From: Haloplanus salinus
GTDB taxonomy: Archaea; Halobacteriota; Halobacteria; Halobacteriales; Haloferacaceae
DNA length: 64,000 bases
Direction of reading: 5' to 3'
NCBI RefSeq assembly: GCF_003336245.1
Contig: NZ_QPHM01000001.1
Location: forward strand, 930,001-994,000
Under the pieces are notes generated by a model that had not been told where the DNA came from, made no database searches, and saw nothing but the letters and a program-made list of their open reading frames with translations. This document shows positions 26,824 through 35,952 of this stretch, piece by piece; positions within the stretch are counted from its first letter, which is position 1; each line of letters starts with the position of its first letter. The translations under genes were made by a program, and so were the position numbers.

Positions 26824-27116
26824 GTGCCAACCGAGACGCCCGGCGACACAAACGCGTACGCCCGCGACGCCGACGGCGGACACCTCCCTGCGTGGAAGGC
26901 GTTCACCCGACGCGTCGGCGGGGGCGGCGACGTGGGCATCCGGCACGGGACGTTCCTCGTCAGGGACGGCGAGGACGAGGCCGTCGACAACGACATGCCG
27001 CCGGCGGGGCTGGGCGACGGCGGCGAGGTAGTGCCCGCGCCCGGGCGGGCCGAGACGGCGGGGGCCGTCTGGGCCGGACCGCGGGCGACGACGCGCCCGT
27101 CGACGCGGACGACTGA
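26824..27116 (+). pseudogene. C-terminal remnant of a DUF4188-like monooxygenase-family gene
   Basis: The frame reads TNAYARDADGGHLPAWKAF, then VGIRHGTFLVRDGEDEAVDNDMPPAGLGDGGEVVPAP, which matches the C-terminal third of DUF4188 proteins (HLPAWREF..., WHETY, NMPPFGLG...VPA). Near a G5 run at about 27060 the frame shifts to give GRLGRTAGDDAPVDADD and a stop at 27116. The N-terminal two thirds are missing and key aromatic residues have changed. It is a decayed fragment, not a working gene. Confidence 0.55.
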
Positions 27117-27159
27117 CCTGCCCGCGGCGTTTTTGTGTCGCGACACGAACCGACGGTCG

Positions 27160-28437
27160 ATGTGGCACCGACGGACGCTGTTGGCGGCGGCCGCGGCGGC
27201 GGCCGGGCTTGGCGGCTGCGCCGAGTCGTCGGCGCCGGCGACCCCCGAGGGACCGACGGGGGCGCCGTCACGGCCCCCAGTGACGGCGCGGTACGCGTTC
27301 ACACATCTCCGAGCCGACGGCAACCGCGTCGTCGACGGTCGCGGGACCATCGACGACGCGCAGCCGGTCGATATCGTCGTCGACGGCCGGCCGGCGTGGC
27401 TCCTCGCGTTCGGTGGCTCGGGCGGGGCGAGTTACTGGACGGTCGTGACGGCTGGTGGGCGGGCGACGACCCACCGTGTCGGCGACGGGGCGGAGACGGT
27501 CGCGTCCCACGGGCGCGTCCCGACGCCACCGCTGGCGTACGCGGCCGGCGGGGCGTTCGGCGTCGTCGACGCGCCCGCCGACTGCGCCGCGGAGACGCAC
27601 CCGGTGATGATCGATGGCGGCGTGTTGTACGTGGCCACGAACGGCGACGCCGTCGTTCGGCGCGACGGAACGTCGACTCGACTCGACGCCGACGCCCCGA
27701 GTGACGCCCGTCCCGTGCGGGTCGACGACGGGCGGTACGCGCTCTACGGCGGGCGGACGGAGCGCTACCGACACGGCGCGCTCGGCGACGGCGTCGAAGG
27801 GAGCCGGCTGCTCGTCGTCGACGCCGCGGGCGAGCGGGTCGAGGCGTCGGTGACGCTCGATGCGCCGGCGGTCTTCGAGGGGCTGTCGCCGCTCGTGGCC
27901 GACCTCGACGGCGACGGCGACGCCGAAATCGTGACGACCGTCGCCGATGCGACCGACGGCGCACGCATCAGGGCGTACGACGTCGACGGGGCCGAACTGG
28001 CGACCGGGCCGAGTTACGGCTCCGGCTGGCGCCACCAACTCTGTGTCGCGCCGTTCGCCCCGGACGGACGGCCGGAGCTAGCGGTCGTCAGGAAACCCCA
28101 CGTCGACCGGACGCTGGAGTTCTACCGGCTCGACGACGACGGGCTGACCGTGACGGCGACACACGGGAGGTACGCCAGTCACACGTACGGCTCGCGGAAC
28201 GTGGACGGCGGGCTGGCCGCGGATCTACACGGTGACGGGCGGTCGGAGCTGTTGCTGCCGACGGCCGATCGCCGGGCGCTGGCGGCCGTCCGGCGGGCGA
28301 GCGGGGGCGTCGAGCGGGCGTCGACGCTCCCGCTCGGTGGCAGCCTCGCGACGAACGTTGTTGGCGTCGCCCTCGACGACGGTCGGCTCGCGGTCGGTGC
28401 CGGGACGACCGCCGGGGTCCGGATCTGGCGAGGGTAG
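27160..28437 (+). CDS. Lipoprotein with FG-GAP/VCBS-like repeats
   Basis: The 425-residue protein starts at ATG 27160 (MWHRRTLLAAAAAAAGLGGCAE), with a signal sequence and a lipobox ending at Cys about 20. Inside are repeated beta-propeller-like units; one has a calcium-type DLDGDGDAEIV loop and another DLHGDGRSELLL. It is probably an extracellular surface protein. It precedes another lipoprotein and an ABC exporter, but spacing of 75 bp leaves co-transcription open. Confidence 0.8.
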   Translation: MWHRRTLLAAAAAAAGLGGCAESSAPATPEGPTGAPSRPPVTARYAFTHLRADGNRVVDGRGTIDDAQPVDIVVDGRPAWLLAFGGSGGASYWTVVTAGGRATTHRVGDGAETVASHGRVPTPPLAYAAGGAFGVVDAPADCAAETHPVMIDGGVLYVATNGDAVVRRDGTSTRLDADAPSDARPVRVDDGRYALYGGRTERYRHGALGDGVEGSRLLVVDAAGERVEASVTLDAPAVFEGLSPLVADLDGDGDAEIVTTVADATDGARIRAYDVDGAELATGPSYGSGWRHQLCVAPFAPDGRPELAVVRKPHVDRTLEFYRLDDDGLTVTATHGRYASHTYGSRNVDGGLAADLHGDGRSELLLPTADRRALAAVRRASGGVERASTLPLGGSLATNVVGVALDDGRLAVGAGTTAGVRIWRG

Positions 28438-28512
28438 CTCGGGACCGCGTCGGACGTGCCTCGACCCACTGGACGGATCGCGGGCTTTTGTCGCCGGCGT
28501 CCAACGGGGGGT

Positions 28513-28929
28513 ATGGTCAGGAGGCGAGCGTTTCTCGCGGGGCTGGCGGCGCTGTCCGGACTCGCCGGCTGTGGGGCGAGCGCGGCCGCCGACACGGGGT
28601 CGGCGGTCGCGCCCGACCGGCCGTCGTGTGCCGACGGCTTCCGGATCGTCGACCGCGTCGAACGGATCGAACGGGGGACGGTGCCCGAAGTCGAGTTTCG
28701 CCTGCACAACGGCGGCGACACGACCGTCGGGTACACCCTCCGCGTGGGGTTCGAGCAGGCTACCTCGACCGGGCTGCGGGAGCCGTCGGGCCGGGACGTC
28801 CTCGTCGGGACGGTCGGGCCGGGGGCGACGGTCACCATCACCGCGACGACCGACGGCGCCGAGCGTACCAGCACGACCGACTACACCCTCGCAGTGACGC
28901 TCTCCTGCCCGGAGTCCGCCGACGTTTAG
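28513..28929 (+). CDS. Small Tat lipoprotein, function unknown
   Basis: The 138-residue product begins MVRRRAFLAGLAALSGLAGCG, with an RRAFL Tat motif and a lipobox. The exported domain resembles an immunoglobulin-like beta sandwich with a repeated pattern of charged strands (VEFRLHNGGDTTVGYTLRVGFEQ). It lies 23 bp upstream of the ABC ATPase gene and may belong to the same transcript. Confidence 0.8.
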   Translation: MVRRRAFLAGLAALSGLAGCGASAAADTGSAVAPDRPSCADGFRIVDRVERIERGTVPEVEFRLHNGGDTTVGYTLRVGFEQATSTGLREPSGRDVLVGTVGPGATVTITATTDGAERTSTTDYTLAVTLSCPESADV

Positions 28930-28952
28930 TTTCTCCACACCAAGGGAGAGTG

Positions 28953-30002
28953 ATGACCACCGGAAGCCGGGGGCTGGAGGCGAGCGAGCGGTCGCCGGCG
29001 AAGAGCCGAGCGGAGGGACCCGAATCGCAGGCGGCGGACGGGACGACGGCCCCGACGCCCGCCGTCGCCGTCGACGACCTTCACAAGCGGTTCGGGACGG
29101 GTCCCGACGCCGTGACGGCCGTCGACGGCGTGTCCTTCGAGGTCGATCCCGGATCGGTCGTCGGCCTCCTCGGCCCGAACGGCGCCGGGAAGACGACGCT
29201 CATCAAGTCGATTCTCGGGATGGTGGTGCCCGACCGGGGAGCGGTTCGGATCAAAGGGATCGACGCCCGCGAGGCGCCACGGGCGGCCTACGCCCACGTC
29301 GACGCGATGCTGGAGGGCGCGCGCAACGACTACTGGCGGCTCACGGTGCGGGAGAACCTCCGGTATTTCGCGACGATCAGCGGCGTCGATCCGGCGTCGG
29401 TCGCCGACCGGCACGAGCGACTGCTCGACCGGCTCGACATCGCCGACAAGGCGGACGAGCCGGTTCGCAACCTCTCCCGCGGGATGAAGAGTAAGGTGTC
29501 GCTCGCGAGCGTCCTCGCCGGCGGCGCGGAGGTGGTCTTTCTCGACGAGCCGACGCTCGGGCTCGACGTCGAGAGCGCACGGACGTTCCAGGCGGAGATC
29601 CGGCGGTTGGCCGCCGAGACGGGGTTGACCGTGATCCTCAGCAGCCACGACATGGGTGTCGTCGAGACGGTCTGTGACCGCGTGATCGTCGTCTCGGCGG
29701 GGGAAATCGTCGCCGACGACACCGTCGACGGCCTGCTCCGTCAGGGCGACGCCCACACCGTCGAGCTGACCAGCCCCGCGTTCGACCGGGGCCTCCTCGC
29801 CACGCTTCGGGACCGGGTCGAGGTCACGGCGGTCGACCGACTCGACCGCGGCGCACGGATCGAGGTGACGACCGACACCGAGGGGCTGTACGCCCTCATG
29901 GCCACCCTCCGGGACCAGGACGTGTCGCTCTCGCGGGTGCGGACGGTCGAGCGCGACCTCTCGGACGTGCTGGTCGATCTCACGACCGCGGAGGGGGCGT
30001 GA
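28953..30002 (+). CDS. ABC transporter ATP-binding protein (CcmA/drug-exporter type)
   Basis: The 349-residue ATPase has a disordered acidic head of about 40 residues, Walker A GPNGAGKTT (about 78-86), the signature NLSRGMKSK (Gly in the second position is replaced, giving LSRGM as in CcmA/DrrA relatives), Walker B VVFLDEPTLGLD and an H-loop SSHD. The C-terminal 90 residues form the regulatory domain of exporter ATPases. It overlaps the permease gene by one base, so the two form one exporter; the cargo is unknown. Confidence 0.92.
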   Translation: MTTGSRGLEASERSPAKSRAEGPESQAADGTTAPTPAVAVDDLHKRFGTGPDAVTAVDGVSFEVDPGSVVGLLGPNGAGKTTLIKSILGMVVPDRGAVRIKGIDAREAPRAAYAHVDAMLEGARNDYWRLTVRENLRYFATISGVDPASVADRHERLLDRLDIADKADEPVRNLSRGMKSKVSLASVLAGGAEVVFLDEPTLGLDVESARTFQAEIRRLAAETGLTVILSSHDMGVVETVCDRVIVVSAGEIVADDTVDGLLRQGDAHTVELTSPAFDRGLLATLRDRVEVTAVDRLDRGARIEVTTDTEGLYALMATLRDQDVSLSRVRTVERDLSDVLVDLTTAEGA

Positions 30003-30808
30003 TGGCCGCCGGTGGTCGCCGGGACGACGCGGCGGCGGCGACCTACGTCCACCTCGCGCGGGCGGTCCTCTATCGGGAGTATCTGGTGTTCGTGCGCTAC
30101 CCCGCGAACGCCGTCGGCGGCATCGTCGTCGCGCTGTTTTTCTTCGGCGTGCTGTTCTACGGCGGGCGGATGGTCGCCGGACGGGCGCTGACCGACTCCC
30201 TCGAGGGGTTGCTCGTCGGCTACTTCCTCTGGACGCTCTCGGTGGGGGCGTACTCGGCCATCTCGAACGACATCGGCAGCGAGGTGCAGTGGGGGACGCT
30301 GGAACGGCACGTCACGTCGCCGTTCGGGTTCGCGCCGGTCGTCCTCCTGAAAGGCGTCGCGAAACTCGTCCGGACCTTCCTCACCTCCGGCGTCGTCCTC
30401 GCCGTCATGCTCGTCGTCTCGGGGACGACGCTCCAACTCGACGTGCTCACGGTCGTCGTCGTCGCCGGACTCGGCGTCACGTCGGTGCTCGGCGTCGGCC
30501 TCGCGGCGGGCGGCGTCGCCGTCCTCTACAAGCGGATCGGCAACTGGCTCAACCTCCTGCAGTTCGGCTTCGTCCTCCTGATCTCGGCGCCGGCGTTCGA
30601 CCTCGGCTGGACGCGGCTGTTGCCCCTCGCCCACGGGAGCGCGCTCCTCCAGCGGGCGATGGTCGACGGCGTTCGCCTCTGGGAGTTCGGCGCGGTCGAC
30701 CTCGCCCTCCTCGTCGTGGTCGCCGGCGCGTATCTCGGGGGTGGGTACGTCGTGTTCCGCTCCGCGACGCGTCGGGCGCGACGGCGGGGCGTCCTCGGCG
30801 ACTACTGA
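30002..30808 (+). CDS. ABC-2 type transporter permease
   Basis: The 268-residue membrane protein has six helices and the ABC-2 pattern: an N-terminal amphipathic helix, a long loop with GTLERHVTSPFG and a GIAVLYKRIGNWLN-like segment before the last helices. The ATG at 30002 overlaps the ATPase stop; a GTG three bases earlier is also possible. Together with the upstream ATPase it forms a two-component exporter. Its stop overlaps the convergent permease gene by 7 bp. Confidence 0.88.
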   Translation: MAAGGRRDDAAAATYVHLARAVLYREYLVFVRYPANAVGGIVVALFFFGVLFYGGRMVAGRALTDSLEGLLVGYFLWTLSVGAYSAISNDIGSEVQWGTLERHVTSPFGFAPVVLLKGVAKLVRTFLTSGVVLAVMLVVSGTTLQLDVLTVVVVAGLGVTSVLGVGLAAGGVAVLYKRIGNWLNLLQFGFVLLISAPAFDLGWTRLLPLAHGSALLQRAMVDGVRLWEFGAVDLALLVVVAGAYLGGGYVVFRSATRRARRRGVLGDY

Positions 30809-31821
30809 GCCGACTCCCGGAAGATGGACGCGACGGCCTGTCCGACGGTCCGGCCCTCGCCGACCACGTCGCGACGGTAATGCATGTAGACGGCGCCGAG
30901 CGGCGGCTGGAGGAGGTACGCGAGCGCGATCGGTAACACCGCGGTGGCCGGGGGAAAGCCCGGGGCAGCGGCGATAGCCACCGCGATGGAGAGGTTCCGC
31001 ATGCTGGTGGCGTACACCAGCGCGACGCCCTGCGGAGCCGGCAGGAGCCACCGCCCCAGCCCACCCCCGACGACGAGCAACGCGGCGTAGAACACGGCGA
31101 GGGGGACGACGACGCCCGCCGAGGAGAGGGGATCGGCGAGGATGCTCGACGACCGCATCGTCATCGCGACGAAGACGATGAGCATGACCCCGACGGAGCT
31201 GAGCCCGCCGAAGATCGGCTTGAGGTGCTTGAACCGCTCCGGACCGAGTCGGTTGAGCAACGCCGAGCGCGTGACGACGCCGGCGGCCATCGGTCCGACG
31301 ACGACGATGGCGAGTTGCCGATAGAGGGTACCGGCGTCGAAGCCGACGTTCCCGGGGACGAGCACGGACAGATAGACCGGCAACACGGCGACGGCGGCGA
31401 GGAGGTTGACCGCCATCGCGACGAGTGCCGCTTCGAGGTCACCGTCGGCCAGCCCCGTCCACGCCGCAGTCATGCCTGACGTGGGGATCAGCGCGACGAA
31501 GTACAGCCCCACCGCGTAGCCGGGCTGTCCCGCGAAGAACGTGCGTGCGAGCGCGACGGCCAGAAGCGGCGCGATGGCGAAGTTGACCACCAGGCTCAGT
31601 CCCACCGGCCCCGCGTGACGACGGACGTGCACGACTTCGCGAAGGTCGATGTTGATCATCATCGGGTAGATCATCAGAAAGAGGATCGGCACCACGGCGG
31701 CCCGTAGCGCCGCCTTCGTCCCACCGTCGGCGACCTGCCCGAACAGGAGTCCCGCGGCCAGCGACGCCACGACCACGTAGATGAGGTGGTCTTTGATCGC
31801 CGTCAACGCGCGCCGGATCAC
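30802..31821 (-). CDS. ACR3/BASS-family permease (arsenite or organic-anion transporter)
   Basis: The 339-residue protein has ten hydrophobic helices and the BASS/ACR3 signatures: FLMIYPMMINIDLREV in an early helix pair and LIPTSGMTAAWTGLADGDLEAAL in the middle. Archaeal members are often arsenite exporters, but the diagnostic Cys of ACR3 is not obvious, so a bile-acid-symporter-like role is equally possible. The GTG start at 31821 has GGAGGTG upstream. A palindrome (31889-31903) lies in the divergent promoter region. Confidence 0.82.
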   Translation of the reverse strand: MIRRALTAIKDHLIYVVVASLAAGLLFGQVADGGTKAALRAAVVPILFLMIYPMMINIDLREVVHVRRHAGPVGLSLVVNFAIAPLLAVALARTFFAGQPGYAVGLYFVALIPTSGMTAAWTGLADGDLEAALVAMAVNLLAAVAVLPVYLSVLVPGNVGFDAGTLYRQLAIVVVGPMAAGVVTRSALLNRLGPERFKHLKPIFGGLSSVGVMLIVFVAMTMRSSSILADPLSSAGVVVPLAVFYAALLVVGGGLGRWLLPAPQGVALVYATSMRNLSIAVAIAAAPGFPPATAVLPIALAYLLQPPLGAVYMHYRRDVVGEGRTVGQAVASIFRESAQ

Positions 31822-31888
31822 GCGACGCCACCTCCCGGACGGGCGGCGGTCACGCGCGCGACCCGACGATCGACACCGAAGCTAATCA

Positions 31889-31903
31889 TGTGCATATTGC
31901 ACA
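31889..31903. promoter_or_regulatory. Perfect inverted repeat in divergent promoter
   Basis: TGTGCA-TAT-TGCACA is a perfect 6-3-6 palindrome in an AT-rich island between the ACR3-like permease (minus) and an SDR gene (plus), 68 bp and 75 bp from their starts. The position and symmetry suit a dimeric repressor such as an ArsR- or TetR-type protein. No such regulator gene lies nearby, so the binding protein is unknown. Confidence 0.5.
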
Positions 31904-31977
31904 ATACATTGAATACACTTAGTTGCTCCGTCGCGCCGGCACGAGGGATTCAACACCGTCCCGCCCATTCCCATGGT

Positions 31978-32715
31978 ATGTCCACAGGACCGGATCTGAG
32001 CGGCCGGACGGCACTGGTGACCGGAAGCGCGAACCGAGTGGGGCGGGAACTCCTCCTGCGCATCGCTGCCCACGGCGCCGACGTGGCCGTCCACTACCGG
32101 ACGAGCGAGGCGGCGGCGACGGCGACGGCCGAGGAGGCACGCGAGGAGGGCGTCGCGGCGACGACGGTGCAGGGCGACGTGACCGACCCCGACGAGGTGG
32201 ACGCGATGTTCGACGCCGTCGAGGCCGACCTCGGCACCGTCGACATCCTGGTCAACAACGTCGGCAACTTCGACCCGCGTCACTGGCAGGAGATCGAGTG
32301 GGCGGCGTGGCGCGACGTGGTCGAGAGCACGTTCTACGGGACCGTCCTCTGTTCGCGGCGGGCGCTCCCGGGGATGCGCGAGTCGGGGTGGGGCCGCATC
32401 GTCAACGTCGGCTTCGCGGACAGCGACCGGGGGGTCGCCCACCCGGTCAACTTCCCGTACTTCGTCGCCAAGACGGGCGTGTTGATGTTCACGCGGATGC
32501 TCGCGGCCGACACGCAGGACGAGGGGATCACCGTCAACGCGGTGTCGCCGTTCGCCGTCGAGAACACCGTCTCCGACGTGTCGTCGTTCCCCCGTGGCCG
32601 ACCGGCGTCGTTCGACGACGTGGCCGCGCCGCTCCTCTTTTTCCTCGACGACCGCGCCGCATACATCAGCGGGCAGAACGTCGCCGTCGACGGGGGGCGC
32701 CTGGCGGAGGCGTGA
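31978..32715 (+). CDS. Short-chain dehydrogenase/reductase
   Basis: The 245-residue enzyme has TGSANRVGRE as cofactor motif, VNNVGNFDPRHW for the NNxG segment, and the catalytic YFVAK near residue 161. The substitution of the usual GxxxGxG spacing (TGSANRVG) is like that of FabG-related reductases acting on pteridines or acyl chains. ATG 31978 is chosen over longer open sequence. It meets the next gene tail to tail at a TGATCA. Confidence 0.9.
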   Translation: MSTGPDLSGRTALVTGSANRVGRELLLRIAAHGADVAVHYRTSEAAATATAEEAREEGVAATTVQGDVTDPDEVDAMFDAVEADLGTVDILVNNVGNFDPRHWQEIEWAAWRDVVESTFYGTVLCSRRALPGMRESGWGRIVNVGFADSDRGVAHPVNFPYFVAKTGVLMFTRMLAADTQDEGITVNAVSPFAVENTVSDVSSFPRGRPASFDDVAAPLLFFLDDRAAYISGQNVAVDGGRLAEA

Positions 32716-33039
32716 TCAGCCGTCGGCGTCGTCGGTCGGTGCGTCGGTGACGGAGATCGTGACCGGACCGTCGTGGTCCCCGTGGTCGTCGTCGTGGGTG
32801 CCGTGGGTGTCCTCGCCCGCGACGGCGTGGGACGCCGAAGGATCGACGCCCGTGACGCCGTAGCCGACGAAGAAGCCGGCGGCGCCGCCGAAGCCGGCAC
32901 CGACGCCCGCACCGACCGGACCGGCGACCGAGCCGACCCGCGCCCCGGTTCGGGCGCCGGCGCTCGCGTACCGCTGGACGAGGCGCACGTCCTCGTCGTC
33001 GTCCAGGAACGGTTCCAGCAGGAGCGATGGATCGCTCAT
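32716..33039 (-). CDS. Glycine-zipper protein with His/Asp-rich tail
   Basis: The 107-residue protein has a central glycine-zipper helix, VGSVAGPVGAGVGAGFGGAAGFFVGYG, able to insert in or pack against the membrane, followed by a tail with repeated His and Asp (GEDTHGTHDDDHGDHDG) that looks able to bind divalent metal. The zipper is closely shared with the 63-residue protein at 47787. The gene diverges from photolyase by 68 bp. No function is known. Confidence 0.72.
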   Translation of the reverse strand: MSDPSLLLEPFLDDDEDVRLVQRYASAGARTGARVGSVAGPVGAGVGAGFGGAAGFFVGYGVTGVDPSASHAVAGEDTHGTHDDDHGDHDGPVTISVTDAPTDDADG

Positions 33040-33107
33040 ACGTGTGGTGTACGGTCGCGGCAAGTTGAGTCCAACGGGTACTACCGTGTCGAGTCCCACC
33101 TCCGAGC

Positions 33108-34496
33108 ATGCGTCTATACTGGCACCAGCGGGACCTCCGAACGCGGGACAACGTGGCGCTGTCGGGGACGGCGGCGACCGGCGATCCCGTCGTTCCAGTG
33201 TACGTTTACGACCCCGAGGCACTCGGGACGGTCGGCACGCGCCAGCGCGCCTTCCTCATGCACGGCGTGCGGGCGCTCAAGGAACGCTACCGCGACCTCG
33301 GGAGCGACCTGCTCGTCCGGAAAGGAACGCCGAGCGACGTGTTGGGCGACCTCGCGGCGGAGTACGGGGCCGAGACCGTCGGCTACGCCGATCATTACCG
33401 GCCGGCTCGCCGGACCCGACAGCGGAGCGTCGAACGGACGCTCGGGACGGCGGGAATCGACGTCGAGTCGTGGACCGACCTCGTCCTCGTCGATCCGGGC
33501 CGACTCGACGCGTCGTATCCGAACCACGGCCGGTTCTACGACGACTGGCAGCGGGTCCCGAAGTCGCCGCCGGCCGAGGAACCCGCCCCCGAATCGCTCG
33601 CCGACGTGAGCGACGGGACGACCGTCCCGACCCCGACGGTCGATATCGACCTCCCCGACGCGGGCTACGCGGCCGCCCGCGACCGGTTCGACGACTTCCT
33701 CGAGACGGGCATCTACAGCTACAACGACACCCGCGACGACCTCGCGCGGGCGGTGGCGGCGCCGACGAGCGCAGTCTCCCGGCTCTCGCCGTATCTCGCC
33801 GCCGGGATGATCGGAGTTCGGGAGCTATGGGCCGAGGCGACCGACATCCACGACGCGGTGAACGGCGGCGAGGCGCGGAACGTCGACAAGTTCCGGTACG
33901 AACTCTCCTGGCGCGAACAGAACTACCACCTGTTGTATCACAACCCCGACCTCGGGGAGGCGAACTACGAGTCGTTCCCCAACGACATCGCGTGGCGCGA
34001 CGACGACGACGCGTTCGAGGCGTGGGTGGCGGGCGAGACGGGGTATCCGCTGGTCGACGCCGGGATGCGTCAACTGGACCGCGAAGGGTACGTCCACAAC
34101 CGCCCGCGGCAGGTGGTCGCGAGCTTCCTCACCAAACACCTGCTGATCGACTGGCGGCGCGGCGCGCGCCACTTCCAGCGGAAACTGCTCGATCACGACT
34201 ACGCCTCGAACAACGCCAACTGGCAGTGGATCGCCTCCACGGGCACCGACTCGGTGGACGTGCGCATCTTCGATCCGGTCAGCCAGCTGTCTAAATACGA
34301 CGACGACGCGACCTACGTCCGCGAGTACGTCCCCGAACTCCGGGACGTGCCCGCGGGGAAGGTAGTCGACTGGCCGACCCTGTCGCGAGGGGAGCGCAAG
34401 TCGCTCGCGCCCGACTACCCCCACCCGATCGTCGACCGGAACGAGGGGTACGAACGGGCCCAGCGCGTCTTCGAGCGGGCGCTGGGGAAGCGCTGA
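33108..34496 (+). CDS. phr: Deoxyribodipyrimidine photolyase (class I CPD type)
   Basis: The 462-residue flavoenzyme repairs UV-induced pyrimidine dimers with blue light. The N-terminal antenna domain starts MRLYWHQRDLRTRDN; the FAD-binding half has RFRYELSWREQNYHLL-like helices, GYPLVDAGMRQL, HNRPRQVVASFLTKHLLIDWRRGA, and SNNANWQWIASTGTDS, the signature of class I photolyases. The conserved Trp chain appears present. The length is normal. A solar, surface-brine lifestyle agrees with the halorhodopsin locus 4 kb away. Confidence 0.95.
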   Translation: MRLYWHQRDLRTRDNVALSGTAATGDPVVPVYVYDPEALGTVGTRQRAFLMHGVRALKERYRDLGSDLLVRKGTPSDVLGDLAAEYGAETVGYADHYRPARRTRQRSVERTLGTAGIDVESWTDLVLVDPGRLDASYPNHGRFYDDWQRVPKSPPAEEPAPESLADVSDGTTVPTPTVDIDLPDAGYAAARDRFDDFLETGIYSYNDTRDDLARAVAAPTSAVSRLSPYLAAGMIGVRELWAEATDIHDAVNGGEARNVDKFRYELSWREQNYHLLYHNPDLGEANYESFPNDIAWRDDDDAFEAWVAGETGYPLVDAGMRQLDREGYVHNRPRQVVASFLTKHLLIDWRRGARHFQRKLLDHDYASNNANWQWIASTGTDSVDVRIFDPVSQLSKYDDDATYVREYVPELRDVPAGKVVDWPTLSRGERKSLAPDYPHPIVDRNEGYERAQRVFERALGKR

Positions 34497-34601
34497 GGGC
34501 GGGAGGGAGCACGTCCCCGCAGCCGTGGTACCGTCGACCGGTGCGCGCCCGTCGACGCCGAAGGAACCGTTTTCCGTCACCGTTACGACGGCTGACCCAC
34601 G

Positions 34602-35888
34602 ATGACGACACGAGGTTCGCTCCCCCCGACCCCACCGGGAGTGCCGGTCGTCGGGCACGCGCCGGCGTTCGCCCGTGACCCCTTCGGGTTCGTCCGGCGG
34701 TCGGTCAACGGGACCGGCGACGTCTTTCGAATGCGTCTGTTCGGTCGTGACGTACACGTCGTCGCTCATCCGACGCACGTCCGGACGATCCTGCGCCGCC
34801 CCGACGCGTTCCGCAAGCCCGACGATTTCCGTGTCGCGTTCGGCGAGGCGGTGCTGTCCGTCCACGGCGAACAGTGGCGGCGCCAGCGCGAGGCGATGGG
34901 GGATATCTTCGGGCCGAATCGGATCACGGCTCACGCGGATCGGATGGCCGAGGTCGCGGCCGAGCGAATCGCGGACTGGTCGGGCGACACGGTTCGACTG
35001 GACACCGCGATGCGGGGGGTCGCCCTCGACAACCCGTTCGAGGTGGTGCTGGGGGCGTCGCTCGACCCGGCGGAGATCGACGAGTTAGCCGAGGCGGCCG
35101 CCAGTCTCAACCTGTACTTCAAGCCGACGACTTGGGCGTTGCCCGACTGGGTGCCGACGCCGGCGCGTCGGGACTTCCGGCGGGGGAAGGCGACGGTTCG
35201 GAACCAAGCCCGCCGGTTGCTCGACGGCGCGGACGTGGACGGCGACGGGCTGATCCCCGCGCTGGCCACGCTCGAATCGGCGCCCGACTCCGAGTTCGAC
35301 CGCGAGGAAGTCCTCGATCAAGTCGTCGGGATGCTGTTCGCCGGCCACGAGACGACGGCGCTGGCCATGACCTACGGGCTCCACCAGATCGCCGCACACG
35401 ACGACGTCACCGAGCGCTTCGACGACGAACTCGACGGGATCGAGGCGGGAACCGCCGGGGTCGAGGGGACGCCGTATCTGGATCGGGTCGTTAACGAGAC
35501 GCTTCGACTGTACCCGCCCGTCCACGCGCTGCCGCGGATCACCGACGAACGGGTCGAAATCGGGGAGTACGTCATCCCGGCCGGCGAGCAGTTGCTGGTG
35601 TCGATCTGGAACCTCCACCACGACCCGCGCTTCTACGACGATCCGTGGGCGTTCGACCCCGACCGGTGGCTCGGCGCGTCGCCGGAGGAGTACGGGCACG
35701 CATTCATCCCGTTCGGGGCGGGACCACGCGTCTGCCTCGGCCGGCACTTCTCGCGGACGGAGATGAAGGCGGTGTTCACCGCCGTCGGCCGCCGGTACCG
35801 GATCGACGCCGAGGGATCGCCAGCGATCGATCCGCAGATGACCTCACAGCCGGCGGCGCCGGTGACCGTCTCCCTCCAGCGGCGGTGA
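34602..35888 (+). CDS. Cytochrome P450
   Basis: The 428-residue P450 carries the oxygen-activating helix I motif AGHETT (residues 247-252), the ETLR ExxR motif (about 299-302) and the heme loop FGAGPRVCLG with ligand Cys378. The PPTPPGVPVVGH start is typical of soluble CYP families. It would insert oxygen into a hydrophobic substrate using an electron partner (ferredoxin) encoded elsewhere. No substrate clue lies nearby. The stop is followed by a tRNA gene. Confidence 0.95.
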   Translation: MTTRGSLPPTPPGVPVVGHAPAFARDPFGFVRRSVNGTGDVFRMRLFGRDVHVVAHPTHVRTILRRPDAFRKPDDFRVAFGEAVLSVHGEQWRRQREAMGDIFGPNRITAHADRMAEVAAERIADWSGDTVRLDTAMRGVALDNPFEVVLGASLDPAEIDELAEAAASLNLYFKPTTWALPDWVPTPARRDFRRGKATVRNQARRLLDGADVDGDGLIPALATLESAPDSEFDREEVLDQVVGMLFAGHETTALAMTYGLHQIAAHDDVTERFDDELDGIEAGTAGVEGTPYLDRVVNETLRLYPPVHALPRITDERVEIGEYVIPAGEQLLVSIWNLHHDPRFYDDPWAFDPDRWLGASPEEYGHAFIPFGAGPRVCLGRHFSRTEMKAVFTAVGRRYRIDAEGSPAIDPQMTSQPAAPVTVSLQRR

Positions 35889-35952
35889 CGCGTTCCGATC
35901 GGCCGGGAACGTCGACCGTCACTTATGTATGCCGACGGCCTACGTTGGAGCC

